Position numbers and translations under genes: made by a program | Assembly (NCBI RefSeq): GCF_000155775.1 | Contig: NZ_DS989810.1 | Coordinates: forward strand, 35,459 to 99,458 | Reading direction: 5' to 3' | Origin: Glaciecola sp. HTCC2999 | GTDB lineage: Bacteria; Pseudomonadota; Gammaproteobacteria; Enterobacterales; Alteromonadaceae | DNA: 64,000 nucleotides | In this document: piece by piece, positions 47,182-56,860 of the stretch | How the letters are laid out: the number at the start of each line of letters is the position of its first letter | How positions within the stretch are numbered: position 1 is the first letter of the stretch | Notes under the pieces: generated by a model | Told to the model about the DNA's origin: nothing | The model's input: the letters and a program-made list of their open reading frames with translations, nothing else | Database searches by the model: none

Positions 47182-47847
47182 CTAGCGTTTTAAATATTGG
47201 TCAAAATCAATATTAGCACTACCCACAACCACTTTAACTCGATTAGAAGCACCCAATTTCTTTAATATTGATGAAACATGTGATTTAACTGTGGTTTCTG
47301 AAATGTTCATTTCATATGCAATATACTTATTGGCTTCACCCTGGGTTAAATATTTTAAAACCATTAACTCTTTTCTCGTTAATAATTGCATTTTTTCAGG
47401 TAATATTTCAAAGTCTTTATTTGTTGCGGTGCTTTGTGGTTTTATTGGTGAGCGAATTAAATCAGATGGTAAACATACATTACCATTAAAAATAGATTCT
47501 AACGAACTGGTAATAGTATCAACCAAAGACGATTTAGAAATAAAGCCTACAGCACCATAAGAAATAGTTTGTAATATTTGTTGTTTTTCGTTTTCCGCAG
47601 ATACAATTACGACGGGTAGGTTAGGGTATTCGTTTCTAAGCTCTAATAAACCATTAAGTCCAGACGTACTGGGCATGTTTAAATCTAGCAGTACTAAATC
47701 TATGTCAGTATGCTGACTAATATAAGTTTTGGCTGATTCAATTGAATCAGCTTCTATACAAGAAGAACCGGTAAATTTGTCCGCAATTATGCCTGTAATT
47801 GCCTGTCTAAAAATGGGGTGGTCGTCTACGATTAATAACTTGTACAT
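47182..47847 (-). CDS. NarL/LuxR-type response regulator, AgmR/ErbR-like
   Basis: 221 residues from ATG 47847 (MYKLLIVDDHPIFRQAI); the upstream frame to 47931 has no family similarity. Receiver Asp in LVLLDLNMPSTSGL, then SYGAVGFISKSS and the output domain LTRKELMVLKYLTQGEANKY with the reading helix ISETTVKSHVSSIL; it ends DFDQYLKR, much as AgmR ends. AgmR/ErbR proteins activate quinoprotein alcohol dehydrogenase genes. Converges with nahK, 5 nt apart. Confidence 0.9.
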   Translation of the reverse strand: MYKLLIVDDHPIFRQAITGIIADKFTGSSCIEADSIESAKTYISQHTDIDLVLLDLNMPSTSGLNGLLELRNEYPNLPVVIVSAENEKQQILQTISYGAVGFISKSSLVDTITSSLESIFNGNVCLPSDLIRSPIKPQSTATNKDFEILPEKMQLLTRKELMVLKYLTQGEANKYIAYEMNISETTVKSHVSSILKKLGASNRVKVVVGSANIDFDQYLKR

Positions 47848-47941
47848 AACATCACTTTCACAGTTTAATAACAGATCAGATGATAGCATATTTAAATTCC
47901 TTTCGGTGCTTTTTAATCGCTTAAATATCATAGATAAAATA

Positions 47942-47967
47942 TAAAAAGGGTGCCATTAAGACACCCT
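47942..47967 (-). terminator. Terminator after the porin gene
   Basis: Minus strand: AGGGTG, 9-nt loop, CACCCTTTTTAT. Confidence 0.8.
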
Positions 47968-48017
47968 ATAATTATTTTATTTATATTTATCAATGTTCAT
48001 ATTAAATATAAATTATC

Positions 48018-49178
48018 TTAGAAAGTGACAACAGTACCAATTGAAAAAGTACCATTATCTTCTGCAACCGTAGATACAGAATTTTCTGATTCTGTATTAT
48101 TATATTCAGCTACTAAAATAACGCCTGGACGAACTGTTCTGAAATAACCCAGTGCGAAGTTTGAGTGTTTCGTCACACCAGCAGCGGGTGCTGACTTATC
48201 TAGATTTTCGGTTTCACCCGAAGAAATAACAAAACGATTGGCACCTGTAGTATATGAGGCTTGAACTAAATAACCATCAGATTCATTTGATTCAGCACCC
48301 ACGACATGATCTAAGCCTGCAACATGACCTAGACCTTCTGAAGAGTATCCTGATGCAGTGAGTGATATACCAGAAAATTTCACATTAACACCGTAGCCTA
48401 GACCTGATTGATCTTGATCTACACCCTCGACTTCACTTGATTGTGATACGCCATTCACCCAAAATTTTGCATCCATACTATCCATTGATGCAGCATATAC
48501 TGCTTCAAATTCAATTCGAGGAGTATCTTCAGAAGAACCCGCAGCAGCTTTATTCGGATCCATAATACCAACAGCAAGACTCAAACCATTCATATCATTG
48601 GTACGATAAGTAATTTGAGATTTCGGGAACGGGTAAGAATAACCGGTTGAAATGTTACCAAATGATACATTACCACCATCAACAAGACCAAAGGTATCAG
48701 ATGTTTGACCGTAGCCTAACAATAACTCATCACCAAGGATGTTGGTACGGTTAAATAAACCAAAGTCTTTACCTAAAGTTAAAGAACCCCAATCCCCTGA
48801 TAATTTTGCATAGAATTGACGTACATCAATCAATGAATTAGTACCTAATGCGTTTGCACCACGGTTTAAATCAGTATCATTAACACTGACCCAAAATGAA
48901 GAACGTACTTCAATTTTCATATCATCTAACTGCTTTCCATAGCCGAATCCAATATTATTCGGTAAGAAACCCATTTTTACACGAGATTGGTCACGACTGG
49001 TAACATCGCCGGCGGCATCTGTCGCATCAATACTAGAATTAACATAGAAGATGTTGATTAAACCATCAGCTGAGAATGTTGTACCATCGTTATTATAGAT
49101 TTCAACAGCAGCATTAGCAGCTGTTGAACTTGCTAATATAGCCGTAGCGATTAAACTTTTTGTTAAAATATGTTTCAT
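48018..49178 (-). CDS. General-type outer-membrane porin
   Basis: 386 residues: signal peptide ending AANA (about 23 residues), then VEIYNNDGTTFSADGLINIF, the usual first strand of Gram-negative trimeric porins. DWGSLTLGKDFGLFN carries the conserved G-x-L-x-x-G-R-like turn, and the C-terminus FSIGTVVTF ends in Phe as outer-membrane barrels do. Placed between the regulator and the ABC/TonB operon, and closed by its own terminator, so it is probably a separate transcript. It may admit alcohol substrates, but that is only inference from place. Confidence 0.85.
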   Translation of the reverse strand: MKHILTKSLIATAILASSTAANAAVEIYNNDGTTFSADGLINIFYVNSSIDATDAAGDVTSRDQSRVKMGFLPNNIGFGYGKQLDDMKIEVRSSFWVSVNDTDLNRGANALGTNSLIDVRQFYAKLSGDWGSLTLGKDFGLFNRTNILGDELLLGYGQTSDTFGLVDGGNVSFGNISTGYSYPFPKSQITYRTNDMNGLSLAVGIMDPNKAAAGSSEDTPRIEFEAVYAASMDSMDAKFWVNGVSQSSEVEGVDQDQSGLGYGVNVKFSGISLTASGYSSEGLGHVAGLDHVVGAESNESDGYLVQASYTTGANRFVISSGETENLDKSAPAAGVTKHSNFALGYFRTVRPGVILVAEYNNTESENSVSTVAEDNGTFSIGTVVTF

Positions 49179-49357
49179 AATTGCGTCCTAATGTATGTTT
49201 TATGTTACTGAAATGACACAATACTGTGAAAATCAACATGACATAATTCCACATATTACGGAATTGTAAGGTTATTTAGACATGCACTTTAGCGCTAGGA
49301 CTTTAGGAGGAGGGAATTACTACTTTACGAGTTCTCAATAGCTAAACACTGTATGAT

Positions 49358-50101
49358 TTAAGTAGTACTCCCTGATAGTATGTTGGGGTGACTCTGTAAT
49401 ATAGCTGCTTTCATCTCACTGATATTGTTATCTTCAATACTCGATGAACGTGTGGGCTGATATTGATGAACGATTCTTGATGGGCGATGTGATAAAAATA
49501 AAACATTATCGGCTAAATACAAAGCTTCCGATAAATCATGCGTGACAAATAAGATAGTCGTGCGATGTAGCTTTGCTAATTTGAGTAATACATCGCGACA
49601 TTGTTGCGCAGTGGGAGCGTCGAGTGACACAAAGGGTTCATCTAAGAGTAAAATAGTGGGTTTGACTGCAAATGCACGAGCAATACTCGCGCGTCTCTGC
49701 ATTCCTCCAGATAATGTACTTGGGTAACAATGACTATGTTCTGCTAGTCCAACATCTGCAAGCAGCTGATAGATCTGCTCAGGTACTTCATTTGGTGTGA
49801 CTAACGCAATGTTATCGTAGACATTCAGCCATGGTAATAACCGCGGTTCTTGAAAAATATAAGCGAGTCTTTTTTCATTTGGATATTCTACATGTATCGC
49901 ATTATTATTAGGGTATAGACCGGCAACGCAGTTAAGAAAACTACTTTTACCACAACCAGAGGGACCAATAATGCATACCAACTGCTGCTCTGGAACAGCC
50001 AGTTCTATATGCTCAATGACGTACTTGTCATGGTCAAAAGCGAACTGATTAATGTTTATTGATAACGCCGGTTTATCGTCCACGTTGTACTCGCTTATCA
50101 A
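49358..50101 (-). CDS. ABC ATPase of SsuB/TauB type
   Basis: 247 residues. Walker A IGPSGCGKSSFLN, signature STLSGGMQRRASIARA, Walker B ILLLDEPFVSLD and LFVTHDLSEALYLAD. Nitrate/sulfonate/taurine-type subfamily. Overlaps the permease gene by 29 nt; last gene of the TonB-receptor/SBP/permease/ATPase operon. Confidence 0.9.
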   Translation of the reverse strand: MISEYNVDDKPALSININQFAFDHDKYVIEHIELAVPEQQLVCIIGPSGCGKSSFLNCVAGLYPNNNAIHVEYPNEKRLAYIFQEPRLLPWLNVYDNIALVTPNEVPEQIYQLLADVGLAEHSHCYPSTLSGGMQRRASIARAFAVKPTILLLDEPFVSLDAPTAQQCRDVLLKLAKLHRTTILFVTHDLSEALYLADNVLFLSHRPSRIVHQYQPTRSSSIEDNNISEMKAAILQSHPNILSGSTT

Positions 50102-50852
50102 AGGGTTTGAAACAGACTAATTCAATTAAAAATACCACAGTAATAAAGGCCATGGTGTACGCTAAAATCCCTGCAATATCAAAAAATTGAAACATACTGT
50201 GCAATGCAAAACCAACACCATCACTGCGACCTAATAGTTCCACCACTAGCACGATTTTCCAGATTAAGGATAAACCATTCCGTGCAGCAGCTAAGAGGAA
50301 GGGATAAAGTTGAGGCAAATAAATATACCGTAAATAACGAAACCAAGAAATATTATAAACCCGTGCCAGTTCTGTTAATTTAGGATCAGTGGTACGAGCG
50401 CCTTCGCGCAACATTACCGCTACTGTTGGTATTTTATTGATCACCACGGCAGTGATAGCGGCCGCTTCAACTAATCCAATCCAAATATAAGAGAGAATAA
50501 TAACCACCAGTGCAGGTATATTTAATAATATGATTAAGACACTATCGGTGATGATATTGAACCAGGCTCTAGCTCCCATTAATATACCCATGACACTACC
50601 TAATAGCATGGCCAGTGTAAAACTGATCCCAACACGGGTCACAGTAATAAAAACATTGTTAAGCAAGTCGCCTTGAGACGCATGATAATGAAAAGCGGCC
50701 AGTGTATTGATAAATGATGGGAAGTCAGGAGAGTCTAATCCCATTGCTAGTAATTGCCATCCTATCAATAAACACAAAAACACACTAATTTTGATCAGTG
50801 TAGTTCGAGCAACCAAAGAAACTTGCGCGGAGCTTACTGTTGATTTTGCCAT
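50073..50852 (-). CDS. ABC permease of SsuC/TauC type
   Basis: 259 residues, six membrane helices. The coupling loop is EGARTTDPKLTELARVYN, followed by RYLRYIYLPQLYPFLLAAAR, the EAA-like motif. Overlaps the binding-protein gene by 19 nt. Substrate not predictable from this subunit. Confidence 0.9.
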   Translation of the reverse strand: MAKSTVSSAQVSLVARTTLIKISVFLCLLIGWQLLAMGLDSPDFPSFINTLAAFHYHASQGDLLNNVFITVTRVGISFTLAMLLGSVMGILMGARAWFNIITDSVLIILLNIPALVVIILSYIWIGLVEAAAITAVVINKIPTVAVMLREGARTTDPKLTELARVYNISWFRYLRYIYLPQLYPFLLAAARNGLSLIWKIVLVVELLGRSDGVGFALHSMFQFFDIAGILAYTMAFITVVFLIELVCFKPFDKRVQRGR

Positions 50853-51877
50853 ATCTGCTTAGCCTCGGACCAATAGATATTTGGATCAAATGACGTATCT
50901 TGACCTAAGAGTTCATGACCACCAAGCCCTTGATAAACTTCAAATAGCTGCTGAGTTGCTTTGACCTCGCTCTGAGTAAATGTTGTCAATAATGTGTTAG
51001 GGTAATGTGATTGTAGAGTGTGAAAGACAGTATTATTTTCTGCTTTGGTTAAATGTGCAATCCGATCCCATTCACTAGGATCTTCAGATAATTGACGTTT
51101 AGCAGCGAATGATGCATGTATAAAACTCTTTAAGAGTTTGGCGGATTCTGTCGCGAATTGTTCTTCAAATACCCAACCTAATAATGGAATATCAGTAGTA
51201 ATCCCCAGAGTAGATAACATGGTTGTTACTGGAAGCACGACATGCATGCCAGCAGCCTCAAGACGTGCATTATAGTGCCAAAAGTTAATACTGGCATCTA
51301 ATTCACCAGCTAACATGAAGCGATTAAGAAGTGGCGGAGCTGCAAATTTAGCCTTCAAGTGTTTCGATAGTTCAAATCCCTGTTGTTTAGCATAGGCTTG
51401 TAGGAGCAACCAGTTTTTATCGACTGAACCACCCGCCACTCCAATAGAGCGTTGTTGACCATCAAATAGGGAAGCGAGGGTGTTCTTAGTTGCTGTATAT
51501 ACACCTCCTGTTGCTTTTACCGTTGGCATAAGGACATAGGGTTTACCCTGACTGCGTTGCCGGCTCACCCAAAACAAATCCGTCATGATGATATCCACTG
51601 CGCCACTTTGTAGCGCGACAGCCGATGCATTTTTACTGGCGAATGGACGTACTTCAAGCTTGAAGCCATTGAGAATATCAAGCTTATGATGTTTGATTAC
51701 ATCCATCTGCCAATTGATCGTGCCAAACTTTAAGACACCGACTTTAAGAACCGGCAGTTCGCTCGATGTCTGTGCGTAGGTGAGGTTTGGAGTAAGTCCA
51801 AAGATGAACCCACAGCATACGGTGAGCCATATAAATACACATATTCCTCTTAGCCACAGGTTCAGTGAATTCATCAT
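50834..51877 (-). CDS. NMT1/SsuA-type periplasmic binding protein
   Basis: 347 residues: signal peptide (VFIWLTVCCGFIFGLTP ... TYAQ), then LPVLKVGVLKFGTINWQMDV and SGAVDIIMTDLFWVSRQRSQ, a type II binding fold of the sulfonate/NMT1 group. It starts 5 nt after the TonB receptor gene. Being in one operon with a TonB receptor implies a ligand that must be actively taken across the outer membrane: a metallophore, PQQ-like cofactor or large organic molecule rather than a simple sulfonate (inference). Confidence 0.87.
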   Translation of the reverse strand: MMNSLNLWLRGICVFIWLTVCCGFIFGLTPNLTYAQTSSELPVLKVGVLKFGTINWQMDVIKHHKLDILNGFKLEVRPFASKNASAVALQSGAVDIIMTDLFWVSRQRSQGKPYVLMPTVKATGGVYTATKNTLASLFDGQQRSIGVAGGSVDKNWLLLQAYAKQQGFELSKHLKAKFAAPPLLNRFMLAGELDASINFWHYNARLEAAGMHVVLPVTTMLSTLGITTDIPLLGWVFEEQFATESAKLLKSFIHASFAAKRQLSEDPSEWDRIAHLTKAENNTVFHTLQSHYPNTLLTTFTQSEVKATQQLFEVYQGLGGHELLGQDTSFDPNIYWSEAKQIWQNQQ

Positions 51878-51882
51878 TCCCC

Positions 51883-54309
51883 TTAGAACCTAAATTGACT
51901 GTTAATTGACATCATGCGCGGATGGCCAACACCAATGAAGTAGGGCGAGTCAATCTCCGGATAAATATCCTCTAACACTTCATCTGCTTCACCATAGGTA
52001 CCAAAGGTGTCGTATTCATGATCTAAAAGATTATCTACACGGACGGAAATCGTCCATTGATCAGTTACATCATAGGTAGAATAGGCATTAACTAATCCAT
52101 ACCCATCAATTTGTTTATTTTCATTGGCTTCATCACCGCGATAATATTGTTTTGAGGCATAAATAAACTGAACACCGGCTAACCAATTATCCGAAATAAA
52201 GTATTCCCCAGCTAATTTAAATTGATGGGCGGGCTGACCTGGTATGGTATCACCTGGTGTCACTTCACGATCTGGGCCTAATGGATTCATTGGGCTGAAT
52301 GAGGTGAAATGTGATTCAAATGTAGCCGCTAAATAATTATAAGAGCCGCGTAATGAGTAGTTTTCAAATTGACGTGAAGCAGATAACTCTGCGCCTATAC
52401 GCTGAGTTTTATCAATATTAATGAAATATCCGCGCGATGAAGTTGTGCCAGCTTGCTGAAAAATAATGTCATCCAAACTGTGTGAAGCAAACACGGTAGC
52501 ATTATATGCTAGCGCATTTAGTTGTCCAGAAAGTGACGCCTCAACGGTACGCGTAACCACGCGTTCAAGTGGCGGATCGGCCACAAACCCATTAGGTAAG
52601 CGGCATGGATCATTTTCATCAGCACAACTTAGTTCTGCCGGGCTAGGGACACGAGTCGACTGTGCTAAAGACACATTGAATCGAGTATTGTCATCGATTT
52701 GTATATCCATACCAATGGCAGGATTAAAGCTGATAAACTTATGATCGCCATCTAACGAGCCTTCACCATCAGCCAACGTATCGTTCATTAATATATGATC
52801 ACGGTTGTAGCGCAATGCCATATTTATCGTTGTATTTTCTGTAAGTTGACTCACATTAGAAACGTATAAGAAGTCTGATTGAGTATCAACTAAGAGTCTT
52901 ACTCTAGCTTCAGCATCCATGATCCCATCAATCGGAATAACAGTGCGAGTATCTGTTGCAGTTTCATTTTCTAAGATACCAAATGTAGTGTCAGCCGCAT
53001 AACTGATATCACCTTTAATTATTCCACCACCATAAATAGTGGTGGAGGGCTGTCCCCACAAAGTATGTTCATGGATCAGTTGAGCCGTTGCGCCCATGCT
53101 TCTGTTGATTGCACGACCTGTATTGTAAGTACCGTCAACGTCATTAGGATCAATGGAAGAAATATCACTAAATGCCAAGTCGTCATAACCAACAAATTCC
53201 ACTATCTCAAAATCATCCGCGTCAGGGATTATACTGTCATCGTCGTTGCCATCCTCATTGTCGACAATTTCATTATCGCTATCTGCATTGTCGACAATAT
53301 CTACATCTTCATCATCATCATCCATTTCACATAAGGTAATAGCACCAGTATCTAAGGCACATGCCCCAAAATCACTGTCATCACCGTTAATAGACGTTGT
53401 GGTATTTTCACGTGCAAATAGATTAATAACCAAATTCAATGAGTCATTGATATCGGTATTAATATTTAATGAGACAAAATTAAGTTCGTTATTGGTTTGA
53501 TCAGGATGCGTGTAAACGGAAGAGCGAGACTCAAAAGTCGGTAAATCTTCTGGGATGGCACCATTACCTAATAATTCGTTTTCGACATGCAAGAAACTCA
53601 CATCGACAAGAGTTTCCCCATTTTTATAAGATAAGGATGAGAATAATTGCTTCACATCACTAGGGGAAAAATCTCGCCAGCCATCTTCTTGATATTGATT
53701 AACCAGTGCATAGTACGCCCAATTGCCTTGATTACCGCCAGTTTGTAATGACCATTCTTCACGTCCATATTGACCTATAGAGACATTGAGCTCGGTATCG
53801 TCGTAGGTAAATCCGTTTTTAGTATTTAATGCTAAGGCACCGCCTAATGTGTTTTGACCAAATACGGGATTGGATGTTGAAAACAAGACTGCATTATCTA
53901 ATGCTTCCAATGGAACCAGATCCCAATTTACTGTGTCGCCAAAGGGTTCGTTCACTCGCGTACCGTTTAAATATACGGATAATCCTTGGGGTAAACCTAA
54001 TAATGGGGATGCGGTAAAGCCACGATATTGCACATCGGGTTGGAAGGGATTATTTTGCACATCATTAATATTCACGCTAACTAATTGATTACGTAAAATT
54101 TCAGCTAATGAGCGGTTAGGGAGCTTATGTAATGCGTCACTATCTAATGATTGCGTTTGGCCAATAATAGAGCGTGTGTCGCTTAGTTGGCTTAGCGGGT
54201 TTGCTCCAACCACGACAATCTTATCGATATCATTAAAATTATCATTAGTTGTTTTAGCATTAATTTGAAAAGCGATACACAAACAACAGGTAAGATAACG
54301 TTTTTGCAT
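51883..54309 (-). CDS. TonB-dependent receptor with an acidic loop
   Basis: 808 residues from ATG 54309. A short signal peptide (CCLCIAFQINA), a TonB-box-like DKIVVVGA segment, the plug domain to about residue 165 (LAEILRNQLVSVNINDVQNN, NTLGGALALNTKNG) and a beta barrel ending in INSQFRF. Residues about 328-371 (positions 53197-53328) hold 23 Asp/Glu among 44 and no Lys or Arg, next to a Cys pair (C317, C327). This lies between barrel strands, so it is probably an extracellular loop. First gene of an operon with an ABC importer. A Fur-like site is about 130 bp upstream. Confidence 0.9.
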   Translation of the reverse strand: MQKRYLTCCLCIAFQINAKTTNDNFNDIDKIVVVGANPLSQLSDTRSIIGQTQSLDSDALHKLPNRSLAEILRNQLVSVNINDVQNNPFQPDVQYRGFTASPLLGLPQGLSVYLNGTRVNEPFGDTVNWDLVPLEALDNAVLFSTSNPVFGQNTLGGALALNTKNGFTYDDTELNVSIGQYGREEWSLQTGGNQGNWAYYALVNQYQEDGWRDFSPSDVKQLFSSLSYKNGETLVDVSFLHVENELLGNGAIPEDLPTFESRSSVYTHPDQTNNELNFVSLNINTDINDSLNLVINLFARENTTTSINGDDSDFGACALDTGAITLCEMDDDDEDVDIVDNADSDNEIVDNEDGNDDDSIIPDADDFEIVEFVGYDDLAFSDISSIDPNDVDGTYNTGRAINRSMGATAQLIHEHTLWGQPSTTIYGGGIIKGDISYAADTTFGILENETATDTRTVIPIDGIMDAEARVRLLVDTQSDFLYVSNVSQLTENTTINMALRYNRDHILMNDTLADGEGSLDGDHKFISFNPAIGMDIQIDDNTRFNVSLAQSTRVPSPAELSCADENDPCRLPNGFVADPPLERVVTRTVEASLSGQLNALAYNATVFASHSLDDIIFQQAGTTSSRGYFINIDKTQRIGAELSASRQFENYSLRGSYNYLAATFESHFTSFSPMNPLGPDREVTPGDTIPGQPAHQFKLAGEYFISDNWLAGVQFIYASKQYYRGDEANENKQIDGYGLVNAYSTYDVTDQWTISVRVDNLLDHEYDTFGTYGEADEVLEDIYPEIDSPYFIGVGHPRMMSINSQFRF

Positions 54310-54436
54310 TACATACACTCATTTTTAATAAAATATTAACAAATTCAATAATATAGAAATTTAAATACTAATCAAAATAGAGATTTATAAATACAAGTAA
54401 AAATATACTTAAAAAACAAGGGGTTAAATATTTATT

Positions 54437-54455
54437 GCTGTTCATTATCATTCTA
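54437..54455. promoter_or_regulatory. Fur-box-like site before the TonB receptor operon
   Basis: On the minus strand TAGAATGATAATGAACAGC keeps the core AATGATAAT of the Fur box and matches 13 of 19 positions. About 128 bp before the receptor's ATG. The rest of the 264-bp gap is AT-rich with no other feature seen. Confidence 0.45.
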
Positions 54456-54573
54456 AAGTATGAGTCAATTATTTATAAAGAATGAGATGATTTAATGGTG
54501 AAGGTATAGACAGCGAAGTGCAAATAGGCATTTAACATCTATATTGTCACTATATGTCGAAATTCTGTGTCGG

Positions 54574-55029
54574 TTATGTATTGTGAGATATATATTCACG
54601 CTCGATTTGTTTCAAAATCGACGTAAATCCTTTGCTACCATCAATGGTGAACTTTTTATCTATTAACCAACCAAGTAAGGGGATCTTAATATGGCCTTGT
54701 GACTGCCAGATCACTTGAGTTTGTGAATTACTTAGTGAGGTTAGCATGATACTGCCGACATCATGTTGCATACTGACTGGTTTACTTGCTTCAATATGGT
54801 AATCCATACGATTAGGACGTTCAAATACGGTAATGCGCTCCATAAATTGTAATGGACCGACATGAATTTCTCTTAGCGCACCTAAACCATTATGTTCCGT
54901 ATTACCAGGCTCGACAACTGCTGCATAACGTACAGCTTTAAACCGAGTATAAGCACCATGCTCACTGATAGCTTCAAACAGATAATCAATGGGGACGTTT
55001 AAGGAGAGATTCACATTAATACCAAACAT
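54574..55029 (-). CDS. SRPBCC-family (START-like) protein
   Basis: 151 residues with the helix-grip pattern: NLSLNVPIDYLFEAISEHGA at the start, GALREIHVGPLQFMERITVF in the middle and a long C-terminal helix (GSKGFTSILKQIEREYI). Such proteins bind hydrophobic ligands. SRPBCC genes recur beside photolyase genes in Vibrio- and Shewanella-like genomes, but no molecular role is established. Confidence 0.85.
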   Translation of the reverse strand: MFGINVNLSLNVPIDYLFEAISEHGAYTRFKAVRYAAVVEPGNTEHNGLGALREIHVGPLQFMERITVFERPNRMDYHIEASKPVSMQHDVGSIMLTSLSNSQTQVIWQSQGHIKIPLLGWLIDKKFTIDGSKGFTSILKQIEREYISHNT

Positions 55030-55141
55030 ATTGAAACCTTATCTAATCATTAAGAGTGTAGAGTAAAGATATTATCATTTTATACTTAATTTAACATAAT
55101 ATACATTATGCGAACTTTAATGCCAGGTAATATGAAGACAC

Positions 55142-55282
55142 TTAACGTGACTTAGACTTATTCCCCGCACACCGTTTTGAGCAATACTTCACATTTTCCC
55201 AATTCTTTTCCCATTTTTTACGCCAATTAAATGGACGTTCACACACAGGACACATTTTTGATGGCAGTTCAGATTTTTTCAT
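55142..55282 (-). CDS. DUF2256 zinc-ribbon-like small protein
   Basis: 46 residues beginning [20 protein letters not shown] and ending [15 protein letters not shown]. Four cysteines in two CxxC-like pairs (CPVC, CSKRC) suggest zinc binding; very basic. DUF2256 genes are regularly found next to the FeS-containing photolyase-like gene, as here (3 nt gap). Function unknown. Confidence 0.88.
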   Translation of the reverse strand: MKKSELPSKMCPVCERPFNWRKKWEKNWENVKYCSKRCAGNKSKSR

Positions 55283-55285
55283 CCA

Positions 55286-56860
55286 CTAGACCATGTCATT
55301 ATTATCTAGTTTTATTAAGAATGTATCTGCATCGGCCAAGGCATTATTCAGTTTTTCTGGCGCCATTTTATCCATCGTGCGATAAATCATGCCCATACGA
55401 TGATTATTGGCTAATGATTCACGATGACGATATAAAAAATCCCAATAAAGATAATTAAACGGACAAGCCCCTTCACCTGTTTTGGTGGTGACTTTATATT
55501 CGCAATGCTTACAATAATTAGACATCTTATTGATGTATGCACCACTTGCTGCATAAGGTTTACTGGCGAGCATGCCACCATCTGCATATAACACCATACC
55601 TGATACGTTCGGTAATTCTACCCATTCATACGCATCGCCATAGACGATTAAATACCATTCATTTACTGCTTTTGGCGATAAACCAGCAATCAGCGCAAAA
55701 TTACCTAGCACCATTAAACGTTGAATATGATGGGCATATGCGTTTTCTTTAGTATCTTTAATACACTGAGATAAGCAATTCATCTTTGTTTTGCCTGTCC
55801 AAAAAAAATCAGGTAATGCTCTTTGCGCATTTAAATGATTGTGCTCAACATATTCTGGCATTTTGTACCAATACAAGCCTCGCACATACTCACGCCAGCC
55901 AATAACTTGACGGATAAAGCCTTCAACGGAGTTTAATGGGATCGCAGGTAATGTATCGTCATGTAAATGGGTGTAATACACATCTTCAATACGTGCCACG
56001 ATCTCATGCGCAGTCAACAACCCAGAATTGAGGTAAAATGATATGTGTGAATGGAATAGCCAAGGCTCATCTTGGGCCATTGCATCTTGGAATTGACCAA
56101 AATTCACTAAACGTTCAGCGATAAATTCGTCTAATACGATAAATGCTTGTTCTCGTGTTACGCCGTAATGGAAATCAGCAAAATCACCAAAATGATCATT
56201 AAATTCGGTTTTGACTAACTCAATGACCGTTTGGGTAATGTCATCAGGTGCAAACTGAGTGTTGTTAGGAATATGTATATCTTTGGGTAATTTAGCACGA
56301 TTATCGGCGTCATAATTCCACTTACCGCCCTCGGGTTGACCGTCTTGGATCAAGCAGTTAAGCTTTCGACGCATCTCCCGGTAAAAGAATTCCATGCGTA
56401 ACTGCTTTTTGCCATCCGCCCATTGAGCAAATTCCTCAATAGTGGCAATAAAACGGTCATCAGCACGGATATCTACATCAACTCCCAACGTGTCAGACCA
56501 ACTAAGCATGTCTTGGTGAACACGGTACTCGCCAGGAAAAGTACAAATGACTTGGTCACAGTCATACTGTTTGAGTCTATATGCCACTTCCGCCTCTAGA
56601 GAGCCTTGATTATCGTCATCAAGATATTGTGTGTAATGAACTTTATAGCCTAGCGCTATTAACTCTTGGGCAAAGTGACGCATCGCTGAAAATAAATAAA
56701 TAATTTTCTTTTTATGATGCTTAACATAGCTAGCCTCTGAACGTACTTCGGCTAATAAAATAACATCATGTTCTGCATCAATACCTTGCAACGCTGCGAC
56801 CGTATGGGTGAGCTGATCAGCTAAAACCAACCGGAGGGATTTCAATGATTTATCACTCAT
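55286..56860 (-). CDS. FeS-BCP-type (6-4) photolyase-related protein
   Basis: 524 residues. N-terminal LRLVLADQLTHTVAALQGID is the mark of the CryB/PhrB prokaryotic branch. FAD domain around 250-480; cysteines for the 4Fe-4S cluster are visible in KMNCLSQC, NYCKHCEYK and GEGACPFNYLYWDF. Members repair (6-4) photoproducts with light. The ATG overlaps the stop of the upstream CPD photolyase gene (ATGA), and DUF2256 follows. Confidence 0.92.
   Translation of the reverse strand: MSDKSLKSLRLVLADQLTHTVAALQGIDAEHDVILLAEVRSEASYVKHHKKKIIYLFSAMRHFAQELIALGYKVHYTQYLDDDNQGSLEAEVAYRLKQYDCDQVICTFPGEYRVHQDMLSWSDTLGVDVDIRADDRFIATIEEFAQWADGKKQLRMEFFYREMRRKLNCLIQDGQPEGGKWNYDADNRAKLPKDIHIPNNTQFAPDDITQTVIELVKTEFNDHFGDFADFHYGVTREQAFIVLDEFIAERLVNFGQFQDAMAQDEPWLFHSHISFYLNSGLLTAHEIVARIEDVYYTHLHDDTLPAIPLNSVEGFIRQVIGWREYVRGLYWYKMPEYVEHNHLNAQRALPDFFWTGKTKMNCLSQCIKDTKENAYAHHIQRLMVLGNFALIAGLSPKAVNEWYLIVYGDAYEWVELPNVSGMVLYADGGMLASKPYAASGAYINKMSNYCKHCEYKVTTKTGEGACPFNYLYWDFLYRHRESLANNHRMGMIYRTMDKMAPEKLNNALADADTFLIKLDNNDMV

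Noticed and set aside
49358..51877. Assigning the ABC importer to taurine or sulfonate uptake
   Set aside because: No desulfonating oxygenase nearby, and the operon starts with a TonB receptor; the substrate is left open.
53065..53500. Plus-strand open frames opposite the acidic loop
   Set aside because: They are shadows of the Asp-codon run and have no start signal or family features.
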